This document shows, piece after piece, positions 52,451 through 60,446 of a stretch of DNA of 64,000 nucleotides. Both the position numbers and the translations under genes were made by a program. The notes under the pieces were generated by a model, which was not told the origin of the DNA, did no database searches, and worked only from the letters and a program-made list of their open reading frames with translations. The stretch is from Pseudomonadota bacterium (GTDB lineage: Bacteria > Chloroflexota > UBA5177 > JAJPKF01). Each line of letters opens with the position of its first letter. Within the stretch, counting starts at the first letter, position 1. The stretch is taken from the NCBI GenBank assembly GCA_021323865.1, contig JAJPKF010000019.1, positions 256,747-320,746 on the forward strand, given 5' to 3'.

Positions 52451-53254
52451 TCAGGCTGCCTGGACCGGACGGCACACCATGCAGGGCCGGTAGCCCGAGC
52501 CGAGCGCCGAGCTGGCGTTCGGAAACCCAACCAGATGCTTTTCGGTGACCCTCCGGGCGTGCGAGCAGGTCGGGAAGCAGAAGATGTGCGTGGTGTCGCT
52601 GCCCACGTAGCGAGCCCCCCTCCGGGCAAGCCGTTCCAACTGATCAGGCTGCGCCCCTTCGCGAGTGAGAATCTGCCGCTTCACTTCCGGGCCGCCCATG
52701 CCGTAGTTGCCGATCACCCCGTCGTTGCGGACCACCCGATGGCAGGGAATGACCAGTGGGATCGGATTGCCGGCGAGCGCGGACCCGACCGCCCGGTCCG
52801 CTCGGGGATGCCCAATCTCTCGGGCGATCCAGCTGTAGGGGCGCACCTGCCCGTAGGGGATCTCCAGCGTCTTGAGGAGCACCTTTCGCTGAAAGTCCGT
52901 GGACGTGCTCAGGTCGACACGCGGCGGTCGATTGGAGCCCGACAGCCGCCGCTGAATCTGATCGACCAGCCGGGCCGGCGGCGAGTCTGTGGGAACCACC
53001 ATGCGCCCGAATCGCTCCTGGAATCGCGCCTCGAATCGGGTAGCGTCCCCGGCCCGTTCGACCATCCGGATCCCTGTCGAGCCGAAGGCGACAAAGATGT
53101 CACCCACGGGACTGGCCGTGCGGAAGTATTGGTCGGCGAGGCCGGTCTCGGCCAGGACGTGGCGCCGGATGTTTTCGGGAGCGTCCTCGTTCCCCAGGCG
53201 GCGAATCTGGGCAATGACGGCGTCGTCCGTCAACGAGCTCACGTGATGATTCAT
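52451..53254 (-). CDS. Alkyl-DNA transferase with C-terminal Ada-type zinc sensor (reversed domain order)
   Basis: 267 residues. Residues 1-45 are helical and unassigned; residues about 46-200 are an O6-alkylguanine transferase (FQRKVLLKTLEIPYGQVRPY, PLVIPCHRVVRNDG with the acceptor Cys); residues about 207-267 are an Ada methyl-phosphotriester zinc domain (GARYVGSDTTHIFCFPTCS, GYRPCMVCRP, all four Cys). In Ada this domain is N-terminal and an AraC HTH is present; here the order is reversed and no HTH is seen. It follows an ECF sigma factor by 3 bases, which suggests that it controls the sigma factor (inference). Confidence 0.9.
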   Translation of the reverse strand: MNHHVSSLTDDAVIAQIRRLGNEDAPENIRRHVLAETGLADQYFRTASPVGDIFVAFGSTGIRMVERAGDATRFEARFQERFGRMVVPTDSPPARLVDQIQRRLSGSNRPPRVDLSTSTDFQRKVLLKTLEIPYGQVRPYSWIAREIGHPRADRAVGSALAGNPIPLVIPCHRVVRNDGVIGNYGMGGPEVKRQILTREGAQPDQLERLARRGARYVGSDTTHIFCFPTCSHARRVTEKHLVGFPNASSALGSGYRPCMVCRPVQAA

Positions 53255-53257
53255 ACC

Positions 53258-53884
53258 TTAATCTCCAGGTCTGATGTGTTGTGCTTGGCGCTGGACATTG
53301 CCCGCCGGCTGCAGGTCCCAGGCCTCCGACGAGGCTTCCAATCGCTCGCGCAGCTGCGCCAGCCCACGATGCACCTGCGCCTTGAGCGTCCCCTCCGGCC
53401 GGCCAAGTACGGCGGACATCTCCCCATACGAAAGATCCGATAGGTAGCGAAGTAGCACGGCTTCGCGATGATGCACCGGAAGGTCCATGATCAGCGCTCG
53501 CATGGCCACCGACTGCTCCAGGTGTTCGTATCCAGACTCGATGTCGTCGGGCCCGGCCAGCGAATCGTGGCCGTCATGCAGCGGCTCCGTGCGAGGGTCG
53601 TGGCGCCGGACCCGGTTGCGAATGAGGTTGCGAAGGATGGCGTAGAGCCACGCCTGGAGGGCCATGTCACGGATCCGATCCGCGGAGTACGTCTTGAGCG
53701 CCCGATAGGCACGGATCAGCGCATCCTGGGTCAACTCCTCCGCCTCCTCCCTCGAACCGGTCATGCGCAGCGCAAAGACGTAGAGCGGCTGCTGGAAGGT
53801 GCGTACGACCTGATCAAAGTGGCTGTTCAGATCGGCGGCCAGCTCCGCCGCGAGGAGTTGGTGTGATGTTGCTGTTGTGTTCAT
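53258..53884 (-). CDS. ECF-type RNA polymerase sigma factor
   Basis: 208 residues. Region 2 appears in LRMTGSREEAEELTQDALIR, with LQAWLYAILRNLIRNRVRRH; region 4 in LPVHHREAVLLRYLSDLSYG and LGRPEGTLKAQVHRGLAQLR. A C-terminal tail of about 25 residues follows. ATG at 53884 has GAGG 5 bases upstream, inside one arm of an inverted repeat (53891-53934). The downstream partner has a methylated-DNA sensor domain, so an alkylation-responsive sigma is plausible. Confidence 0.93.
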   Translation of the reverse strand: MNTTATSHQLLAAELAADLNSHFDQVVRTFQQPLYVFALRMTGSREEAEELTQDALIRAYRALKTYSADRIRDMALQAWLYAILRNLIRNRVRRHDPRTEPLHDGHDSLAGPDDIESGYEHLEQSVAMRALIMDLPVHHREAVLLRYLSDLSYGEMSAVLGRPEGTLKAQVHRGLAQLRERLEASSEAWDLQPAGNVQRQAQHIRPGD

Positions 53885-53890
53885 GCCTTC

Positions 53891-53934
53891 CTCAGGTACA
53901 ACACCACTTGCGGTCCGACCGTTGCATACCTGAG
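53891..53934 (-). promoter_or_regulatory. Inverted repeat able to hide the sigma-factor ribosome site
   Basis: CTCAGGTA (plus strand 53891-53898) and TACCTGAG (53927-53934) are perfect 8-base complements; the 28-base loop holds CGGTC-G-GACCG. In the minus-strand leader the 3' arm contains GAG of the GAGG ribosome site, 5 bases before the start. It can act as an RNA switch or as a DNA operator. Confidence 0.5.
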
Positions 53935-53940
53935 CATCGG

Positions 53941-53969
53941 TTACGAACGCCTCGATGCGCTCGTAGAGT
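53941..53969 (+). promoter_or_regulatory. Possible promoter giving a leaderless transcript
   Basis: TTACGA (53941-53946), 17 bases, TAGAGT (53964-53969). The ATG of the next gene is at 53975, only 5 bases later, and no ribosome site is present, so the mRNA may be leaderless. Confidence 0.4.
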
Positions 53970-53974
53970 ACAGC

Positions 53975-54967
53975 ATGACATCACTTCTCCACTCACTCCG
54001 CCACTGGGTGGCGTCTCAGTCGGTTACCCACCTGGCCTGGGAATGCACGGCCGCGGCCGCGGTGCTGATCCTCCTCCTGGCGCTTCCGTTCATCGTCCGG
54101 CGATTGCTCCGGTCGGGGGATCGGGCATTACCGACGGTAGTGGTGCTGGTGGCGCTGCTCCTCGTTGGCCTGGGGACGGAACTGTATCTGGATGCGGGCC
54201 GGCGTGTGGGCGTTGCCCATGCCGCCACCGGGGCGCCCCGTTTCGAGTCAGCGGCGATCGTCTCTGGTCGCGGCCGCTTTTTGCTCGGAGACTACTACCG
54301 ATTTCAGAGCGCCGTGACTCGCAGTGGCCGGGCGGTCGCCGGGTCCTTTCCACAGCTGATCGTGCCGGCCCGATGGCGAGATGCGCGCACGCGAGGCGCC
54401 TTCCGCGCCAATCTTGTGGGTCTGCCCACATCCTTTGGCCAGACCGTCCCCCGTCAGCGCCTGGGATCGCCCGGCGCCGCGTCCATGCTCGCGGCGTGGC
54501 AAACCGCGGTCGTGAGCTTGAAGAACGGCCAGAGTCTGGCCAATGCGGCCCTCGCCCGCTCCCAATCGCTGCGCGCCGGAGATATTGTCGGCGCCACCAT
54601 TCGCGGTCGGATTGTCTATCTGAGCATCCGTGGGGTCGTTCCCGATGGCCAGCTCACGGGCCACGCCCCCGTTCTCGTGGTCCCACTGGCCACCGCTCAA
54701 CAGATCACCGGGCTGGGTGGGAAGGTTTCCGCTATTCAGGTGGTCTCTGGCGACACCGGCGCCCCCACCATGAATCTCATCCGGCACAGCGCTTCCTTCC
54801 TTCATAAGCCGCGGATTACTCCCGCCGGCTGGCATTACGCCTTCCGCCAGAAGACGGCGGCTTCGGATCGGAAGGACAAGGTGCTGGCCTTGGCCGGCGT
54901 GGCCCTGGTATTCCTCACCTGCATCGGCTGCATGATCGTGGGCCGGAAGGGCCCACGGGTAGAATGA
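53975..54967 (+). CDS. Hypothetical membrane protein with extracytoplasmic domain
   Basis: 330 residues. N-terminal helices AAAAVLILLLALPFIVRRLL and TVVVLVALLLVGLGTELYLD, a soluble domain of about 210 residues (PRFESAAIVSGRGRFLLGDY, RAGDIVGATIRGRIVYLSIR) and a C-terminal helix VLALAGVALVFLTCIGCMIV. The domain has no recognised motif; two short beta-rich segments could be a sandwich. Divergent from the sigma gene, and 30 bases before the TPP riboswitch. Confidence 0.65.
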   Translation: MTSLLHSLRHWVASQSVTHLAWECTAAAAVLILLLALPFIVRRLLRSGDRALPTVVVLVALLLVGLGTELYLDAGRRVGVAHAATGAPRFESAAIVSGRGRFLLGDYYRFQSAVTRSGRAVAGSFPQLIVPARWRDARTRGAFRANLVGLPTSFGQTVPRQRLGSPGAASMLAAWQTAVVSLKNGQSLANAALARSQSLRAGDIVGATIRGRIVYLSIRGVVPDGQLTGHAPVLVVPLATAQQITGLGGKVSAIQVVSGDTGAPTMNLIRHSASFLHKPRITPAGWHYAFRQKTAASDRKDKVLALAGVALVFLTCIGCMIVGRKGPRVE

Positions 54968-55004
54968 GCCAGATCAAGGACCGCACAGGAGCGCCACAAC
55001 CGCA

Positions 55005-55093
55005 TACACGCTAGGGGAGCCTTTCGGCTGAGAGACGCGACACTCGCGTCGACCCTTCGAACCTGACCTCGGGTAATGCCAGCGTAGGGAAGC
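55005..55093 (+). promoter_or_regulatory. TPP riboswitch (THI element)
   Basis: The core words are in order: CGCTAGGGGAGC, GGCTGAGAG, then CCTTCGAACCTGA, CGGGTAATGCCAGCGTAGGGA. P1 pairs CGCT with AGCG. It lies 54 bases upstream of the ABC ATPase gene and would reduce expression of the thiamine operon when TPP is plentiful. Confidence 0.95.
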
Positions 55094-55147
55094 GACTGAT
55101 CCATTCGGCCGTGTCTCAGGCTCGTTGCCCGGAACACGGCTTTATTC

Positions 55148-55927
55148 ATGGATCAAACCCTTTTGCAGCTCGTCGACGTCACGTTTTCATACCCCGGACG
55201 CGGGCGCATGGCGCCTGTGCCGGCCCTGGATCGCCTCACTCTGTCGGTGCGCGAGCGAGAGATCGTCGGCTTGGTGGGGCCGAGCGGGTGCGGCAAGAGC
55301 ACGGCGCTCAAGCTGGTTGCAAGCTTGGCGGAGCCGACCGGCGGCGCCATCTTTGTGCCGGGCTCGAAGCGCTCGCGGCTCGGCGCCTTCACCTTCATGC
55401 CCCAGGGTGACTCTCTGCTTCCGTGGCGCAGCGCCCTCGACAATGCCTCCCTGCTGCTGGAGGTGCATGGCGCGCCTCGCGCCACGGCCCGCCGGCAGGC
55501 GCGAGAGGCGCTGGAGTCCGTGGGCCTAGGGGAATTCGCCGCCCAGCTGCCCTCCGAACTTTCAGGAGGCATGAGGAGGCGGGTCGCCCTCGTACGGAGC
55601 TTTCTTCCCGAGCTGCCGGTCCTGCTGGACGAGCCGTTCGGGGCGCTGGATGCCATTACCCGCCTCGATATCCAGGGCTGGCTCCTGCGCTTGCATGAGC
55701 GTCTGCCGCGAGCCATCCTGTTGGTCACGCATGACGTCGATGAGGCCGTCTATCTGGCCGACCGCGTGTACGTCATGTCGCCCCGCCCGGGCCGCGTGAT
55801 CCATGAAGTCTCCATTGATCTCGGCCGCCCGCGTTCCGAAGATGTCATCGGATCCTCGGAGTTCGCCGCTGCCCGTGCCGCGCTGCTGAGGGAGATTCGC
55901 CGAGGCATGGGTCGGGAGGCGGCGTGA
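55148..55927 (+). CDS. thiZ: Thiamine-precursor ABC transporter, ATP-binding protein
   Basis: 259 residues. Walker A VGPSGCGKSTALKL, Q-loop FMPQGDSLLPWRSALDNASL, signature LSGGMRRRVALVRSFLPELP, Walker B VLLDEPFGALDA and H-loop LVTHDVDEAVYLAD, the NitT/TauT subtype. First gene after the TPP riboswitch and overlapped by the permease, so it most likely powers uptake of a thiamine precursor (HMP or formyl-aminopyrimidine, ThiXYZ type). Confidence 0.92.
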   Translation: MDQTLLQLVDVTFSYPGRGRMAPVPALDRLTLSVREREIVGLVGPSGCGKSTALKLVASLAEPTGGAIFVPGSKRSRLGAFTFMPQGDSLLPWRSALDNASLLLEVHGAPRATARRQAREALESVGLGEFAAQLPSELSGGMRRRVALVRSFLPELPVLLDEPFGALDAITRLDIQGWLLRLHERLPRAILLVTHDVDEAVYLADRVYVMSPRPGRVIHEVSIDLGRPRSEDVIGSSEFAAARAALLREIRRGMGREAA

Positions 55928-56781
55928 TCGCCCGCGATGTCGGTCGCACCGCCGCGGCCACCAGACGAAGGACCGGCCCTCGGCTCGCGGTCGCCCTCCG
56001 GATTGGCCGTCGCGTGCTGCTTCCGGCCTCCGTCCTGGTCGGGTGCGTCCTGCTCTGGTACCTGCTGATCCTGGCCCTCAGCCTGCCTTCCTATATCCTC
56101 CCCACACCCCTGCAGGTTCTCCGCGCCCTCGTGGCCCGCCGCTGGGCATATCTGCCCGATGTCTGGACCACGACCCGAGAGATCGTGGCCGGGTTCGCGC
56201 TCGGTTTGGCGGTGGGATTGCCGCTGGCCGTCGCGATCTCCAGGACCCGCACCTTTCGCGATTCCCTCTACCCGCTCCTGATCTCGACCCAGATGGTGCC
56301 CCTCTTTGCCCTGGCGGCGCCGCTGACCATCCTCTTCTCATATGGGCAGATGACGCAGATCCTTGTGGCTGCCCTCTATGCCTTCTTCCCCATCGTGGTG
56401 ACCACCGCCGACGGTCTCAGCCGGGTCGATCCCGACCTGATCGTTCCCATCCGGGCCGCCGGGGCATCCGAATGGCGGATCTTTCGCAGCATCCGCATGC
56501 CCGCCGCGCTTCCGGCTCTGTTCAGTGGCTCCAAGCTGGCCGTCACCTTCGCGGTCGGCGGCGCCGTCATCGGCGAGTGGATCGGCGGCCAAAGCGGCCT
56601 CGGCTACTGGATGCGCTTTCAGAACGACTCGCTCGACATTTCGGGGATGTACGCCACGGTGGTCGTCCTCACGCTTCTGGGGGTGACGCTTTTCGGCATC
56701 GTCAGTCTCGCCGAGTACGTCCTGCTGCCCTGGCATCGACGGTCGCGCGCCGACCTCGGCAATCTCTGGCGTGGCACATGA
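55924..56781 (+). CDS. thiX: Thiamine-precursor ABC transporter, permease
   Basis: 285 residues from GTG 55924, overlapping the ATPase gene by 4 bases. BPD-type permease with FALGLAVGLPLAVAISRTRT, LILISTQMVPLFALAAPLTI-type helices (LLISTQMVPLFALAAPLTIL) and the EAA loop IRAAGASEWRIFRSIRMPAA. Its stop overlaps the binding-protein start by 4 bases. TPP riboswitch context supports a thiamine-precursor role. Confidence 0.92.
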   Translation: MIARDVGRTAAATRRRTGPRLAVALRIGRRVLLPASVLVGCVLLWYLLILALSLPSYILPTPLQVLRALVARRWAYLPDVWTTTREIVAGFALGLAVGLPLAVAISRTRTFRDSLYPLLISTQMVPLFALAAPLTILFSYGQMTQILVAALYAFFPIVVTTADGLSRVDPDLIVPIRAAGASEWRIFRSIRMPAALPALFSGSKLAVTFAVGGAVIGEWIGGQSGLGYWMRFQNDSLDISGMYATVVVLTLLGVTLFGIVSLAEYVLLPWHRRSRADLGNLWRGT

Positions 56782-57782
56782 TCCGGTCCAGACCGATTCG
56801 CATCTTGACGGCGGTCTCGGCGGCTCTGATCCTGTCCGCGTGCGGCGCCTCCCGTCCCCAGGCATCCAGGCCGGCCCTGCAGCCGCTGACACTGTGGCTC
56901 GACTACACCCCCTGGGGCGCCCACGTCCCCCTCTACGTCGCTCAGTCCCGAGGCTATTTCCGGCGGCAGGGACTGCAGGTGGCCATTCGCGTGCCGGCCA
57001 ACCTCAGTGATCCGCTCAAGCTGGTCGCCCATGATCCGCATGCCCTCGGCATCGGCTACATGAGCGACGTGGTCACGGCCGAAAGCCAGGGTCTTCCGGT
57101 CGAGTCTGTGGCTGCCCTCGTCCAGCACCACTTGAACTGCATCATGACCCTCCGCTCCTCGGGCATCACCTCACCCCGGCAGCTGGCCGGCAAGAGCATC
57201 GGAGCGGCGGAAACACCGGCCGACAACGTCATCCTCAATACGGTCTTCAAACACGCGCACGTCCTCGGAAAGGTGCGCCGCGTCAACGTGAGCTTCGACT
57301 ACGTTCCGGCCCTCCTCCATCACACGGTCGATGCCATCGAGGGCGGCTATCAGGTGTGGGAGCGAGTCCAGATCGAGCAGCAGGGGCAACACGTGAACGT
57401 CATCCAGCTGCAGAAATGGGGCGTTCCCGACGAATATGAGCTGGTGCTGCTGGCCAACCGGACTGCCATCTCTCATGACCCCTCGGAGCTGCGCCGGTTC
57501 ATGACCGCTCTCCGGATGGGAGTGCGATTCGCAGTCGGCCACCCTCGGCGGGCTGTCCGGATCTTCGTCCACGACAATCCGGGCTATGCCGGTACCCGGA
57601 AGCAGGCACTGGTCTCGCGGAGCTGGCATCTGCTCATCCCCTTCGTGCAGCCTCCCGGAACACCGTTCGGCCGGCAGTCCGCGGCGCGTTGGGCGGCCCT
57701 CGGGGGCTGGATGTATCGGAACCACTTGGTCTCGAAGCGGGTTCCCGTGAGGGCACTGTTCACCGGTCGGTTCGATACTTGA
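56778..57782 (+). CDS. thiY: Thiamine-precursor-binding lipoprotein (NMT1/THI5-like)
   Basis: 334 residues from ATG 56778; the frame runs upstream but inside thiX. Signal peptide with lipobox ALILSACG. WLDYTPWGAHVPLYVAQSRG is the ThiY/NMT1 motif that binds the pyrimidine, followed by LAGKSIGAAETPADNVILNT and WGVPDEYELVLLANRT. Delivers the ligand to ThiXZ. Stop overlaps thiN. Confidence 0.92.
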   Translation: MIRSRPIRILTAVSAALILSACGASRPQASRPALQPLTLWLDYTPWGAHVPLYVAQSRGYFRRQGLQVAIRVPANLSDPLKLVAHDPHALGIGYMSDVVTAESQGLPVESVAALVQHHLNCIMTLRSSGITSPRQLAGKSIGAAETPADNVILNTVFKHAHVLGKVRRVNVSFDYVPALLHHTVDAIEGGYQVWERVQIEQQGQHVNVIQLQKWGVPDEYELVLLANRTAISHDPSELRRFMTALRMGVRFAVGHPRRAVRIFVHDNPGYAGTRKQALVSRSWHLLIPFVQPPGTPFGRQSAARWAALGGWMYRNHLVSKRVPVRALFTGRFDT

Positions 57783-58462
57783 TCCGCGCCGTCATCTTCG
57801 CCTCCGGCGAGATTGCCGACACGGAGTGGGTCGGAAGCCGGCTGCGTCCCGATGACCTGATCATCGCCGCCGACGGCGGTGTGCGCTATCCGCTTGCCCT
57901 TTCGGTGCCCGTGGCCGCCGCCATCGGCGACTTTGATTCCACGCCTCCCGAGCTGTTGCAGATCGTGTCCCGGAGCGCGGGCGAGGTGATCCGCTACCCG
58001 GAGCGCAAGGACAAAACGGATCTGGAGCTGGCGCTGGACTACGCTCGCGGCCGGGGCGTCGAAGAGGTGCTGATCTTCGGGGCCCTCGGCGGTCGCCTGG
58101 ATCATGCGCTGGCCAATGTGATGCTGCTGGCCGGGACGGCCGCCCACCCGTCGGTCCACATCCTGGAATCGGGGTATGCGCTGCACGTCGTTCACGACCG
58201 GCTGGAGATGGAGGGGGCGGTGGGAGATACCATCACCCTGCTCGCCCTCAGCGGCGACGCGGAGGGCGTCACCACGACTGGCCTCGAGTACGCGTTGGAG
58301 GATGGGATCATTCCAAGCGGTTCCACGCTGGGGGTCAGCAACGTCATGACCGCGGGCCGCTGCAGGATCGCCGTCAGGAGCGGCCGGCTGTTGGTGGTGC
58401 ATCTATCCGCCACGGCCGCCACGGATGCATCGGAGAGCGCTCAGCTCCCCTCGGGACGGTAA
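57779..58462 (+). CDS. thiN: Thiamine pyrophosphokinase
   Basis: 227 residues from TTG 57779, overlapping the thiY stop. Motifs LIIAADGGVRYPLAL, AAIGDFDSTPPEL, PERKDKTDLELALDYARGRG and GALGGRLDHALANVMLL are those of TPK. It phosphorylates thiamine to TPP, the riboswitch ligand, so uptake and activation are in one operon. Its end overlaps the convergent gene by 22 bases. Confidence 0.95.
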   Translation: MIRAVIFASGEIADTEWVGSRLRPDDLIIAADGGVRYPLALSVPVAAAIGDFDSTPPELLQIVSRSAGEVIRYPERKDKTDLELALDYARGRGVEEVLIFGALGGRLDHALANVMLLAGTAAHPSVHILESGYALHVVHDRLEMEGAVGDTITLLALSGDAEGVTTTGLEYALEDGIIPSGSTLGVSNVMTAGRCRIAVRSGRLLVVHLSATAATDASESAQLPSGR

Positions 58463-59022
58463 ATGGGGCGGCGGATGCTCAAGACGCCCTTCCATTCGTG
58501 CGGGAGCGCCTCAAGTCCAGCGCCCGGGAGACAGAACTCCGGCGATGGGCCGAGGGAGAGGGTTCGCTGCCACCAGACCGCCGTCGGCCCGGCGGAGGCC
58601 TCCATGCGTCGCAGCGCGACCTCGTAGCTCATCCCGAAGGGCTTGTCGAGCCAGACGGCGGAGGCGGCAGCGGACAGGTGCCCGCTACGCCGCCCTCTGG
58701 GGCGAAGCAGAGTGCCGGTTGCCCAGTATGCCAGTCCGGCCACATCCTCGTGAGCCGCTCCCAGGTCGGTGGTCGCGGCAAGGCTGTCGCGGATTGCGCC
58801 GTCGAGCCCGTCGATGGCGGCGCTCGACTCGAGGAGATACCAATCCTCATAGCCGGCCTGATTCGGGAGCCAGGCCGGGCCCTCAACGCGGAACGCCCAG
58901 GACTCGATGAAGCCCTGGGGGGACGCTTCCGCCAGACGCCGGTGAAACGCGGCCAGCGCCGACTCGTATGCGTCGGCGGCTGCGCTCGCCGACGGCTGGT
59001 GCCAGAACACGTACGCCAGCAT
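58441..59022 (-). CDS. Hypothetical protein (193 aa)
   Basis: Start at ATG 59022 with GGAGG exactly 5 bases upstream; the longer frame to 59154 is not supported. MLAYVFWHQPSASAAADAYE starts a domain with ESWAFRVEGPAWLPNQAGYE, DWYLLESSAAIDGLDGAIRD and later WLDKPFGMSYEVALRRM; it seems an antibiotic-biosynthesis-monooxygenase-like alpha/beta pattern but I cannot assign it. Cytosolic. Confidence 0.65.
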   Translation of the reverse strand: MLAYVFWHQPSASAAADAYESALAAFHRRLAEASPQGFIESWAFRVEGPAWLPNQAGYEDWYLLESSAAIDGLDGAIRDSLAATTDLGAAHEDVAGLAYWATGTLLRPRGRRSGHLSAAASAVWLDKPFGMSYEVALRRMEASAGPTAVWWQRTLSLGPSPEFCLPGAGLEALPHEWKGVLSIRRPIYRPEGS

Positions 59023-59128
59023 GCCGTCCTCCTGGTGTTCGCCCAATCGTACCCAGTTTCGCGCGGGCTCACTAGTATCCTGAATCGTGGCTCGCCGGCG
59101 CTCGGGCGAGCACCCGCGAAATGGAGAC

Positions 59129-60439
59129 ATGGCCCAGAAGACGGTTCTCTTCAAACACCTCGAGCAGCCCGAGATCCACCGGCTCGACGTCTACCGGGAT
59201 GCCGGCGGCTACGGCGCGCTGCGCACCGCCGTGAACGACCTGGCCCCGGCTGAGGTCACGCAGATGGTCAAAGACTCGGGCCTGCGTGGACGTGGCGGCG
59301 CCGGCTTCCCCACCGGTATGAAGTGGAGTTTTCTACCCAAGGAGTACGACACCTCGTATCTGGTCTGCAATGCCGACGAGAGCGAGCCGGGCGCCTTCAA
59401 GGACCGTGAGCTGATGGAACGGAACCCTCATCAGCTCATCGAGGGCTGTTTGCTGGCCGCGTATGCCATCCGAGCGCGGCACGCCTTCATCTACGTGCGC
59501 GGCGAGTATCTGGCCATCAAGGAGCTTCTGGACGCGGCCATCGAACAGGCGCGTCAGGCCGGCCTGGTGGGCGAGCGCATCTTCGGCAAGGACTGGGGCT
59601 GCGAGGTCAGCGTTTATCGCGGCGCCGGGGCTTACATCTGCGGGGAGGAGTCCGCCATGCTCGACTCTCTCGAAGGCTTCCGCGGCTTCCCTCGCTTGCG
59701 CCCGCCATTCCCGGCCGTTCGCGGCCTCTACGGAAAGCCGACCGTGGTCAACAACGTCGAGACGCTGGCCAACGTGCCCCACATCGTGGCCAATGGGGCA
59801 GAGTGGTTCAAGTCGACGGGCACCGAGAAGAGCCCGGGAACCAAGATTTGCTCCATCTCCGGACCGGTCAACCGTCCGGGCAACTACGAGCTGGAGATGG
59901 GCACGCCCTTTCGATACCTCCTCGAGGATTGCGCGGGCGGCATGGCCGGCGGGAAGTCGCTCAAGGCCTACATTCCCGGCGGCGCCTCCGCGCCCATGCT
60001 TCCGGGCGACTGTCAGGACGTGGGCATCGACTTCGAGTCATATCCGGCCGCCGGGTCCACTATGGGCTCCGCCAGCTTCATCCTCTTCCCGGAGGATTGC
60101 TGCATCGTCTTCGCCCAGCTCCGCATCAGTGAGTTTTTCAGCCACGAATCATGCGGCAAGTGCACACCCTGCCGGGAGGGGAGTCGGTGGTTGCGCCAGA
60201 TGGTGGAACGCATCGAAGAGGGCGGTGGCCGTGAGGAAGATCTGCCCATCCTCTTGGACGTCACCGACAACATGGTGGGCAAGTGCTTCTGCGCGCTGGG
60301 CGATTTCGCCACATCCAACATCGTCGCCAGCATTCGACACTTCCGGCATGAGTACGAGCAGCATATTCGCGAGCGTCGCTGTCCGTTCCGGCCCCATCCG
60401 GCCGCCGAGCCGCTCCTGCAAATCGCCGGAGTCGCCTGA
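59129..60439 (+). CDS. nuoF: NADH-quinone oxidoreductase subunit F (NuoF)-like protein
   Basis: 436 residues. FMN/NADH-binding GRGGAGFPTGMKWSFLPKEY, NADESEPGAFKDRELMERN, GAGAYICGEESAMLDSLEG and the 4Fe-4S motif ESCGKCTPCREGSRWL with a fourth Cys in GKCFCALG. In complex I this subunit takes electrons from NADH. No other nuo gene is adjacent, so it may serve complex I encoded elsewhere or a formate/hydrogen dehydrogenase-type diaphorase. Confidence 0.94.
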   Translation: MAQKTVLFKHLEQPEIHRLDVYRDAGGYGALRTAVNDLAPAEVTQMVKDSGLRGRGGAGFPTGMKWSFLPKEYDTSYLVCNADESEPGAFKDRELMERNPHQLIEGCLLAAYAIRARHAFIYVRGEYLAIKELLDAAIEQARQAGLVGERIFGKDWGCEVSVYRGAGAYICGEESAMLDSLEGFRGFPRLRPPFPAVRGLYGKPTVVNNVETLANVPHIVANGAEWFKSTGTEKSPGTKICSISGPVNRPGNYELEMGTPFRYLLEDCAGGMAGGKSLKAYIPGGASAPMLPGDCQDVGIDFESYPAAGSTMGSASFILFPEDCCIVFAQLRISEFFSHESCGKCTPCREGSRWLRQMVERIEEGGGREEDLPILLDVTDNMVGKCFCALGDFATSNIVASIRHFRHEYEQHIRERRCPFRPHPAAEPLLQIAGVA

Positions 60440-60446
60440 GGCATCC

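Noticed and set aside
56043-56777. Plus-strand extension upstream of the thiY start
   Set aside because: It is inside thiX in another frame and has no domain; the lipoprotein signal at 56778 is a clear start.
59463-60446. Plus-strand extension upstream of the tandem GNAT
   Set aside because: It is a shadow of nuoF; the GNAT domain begins right after ATG 60447.
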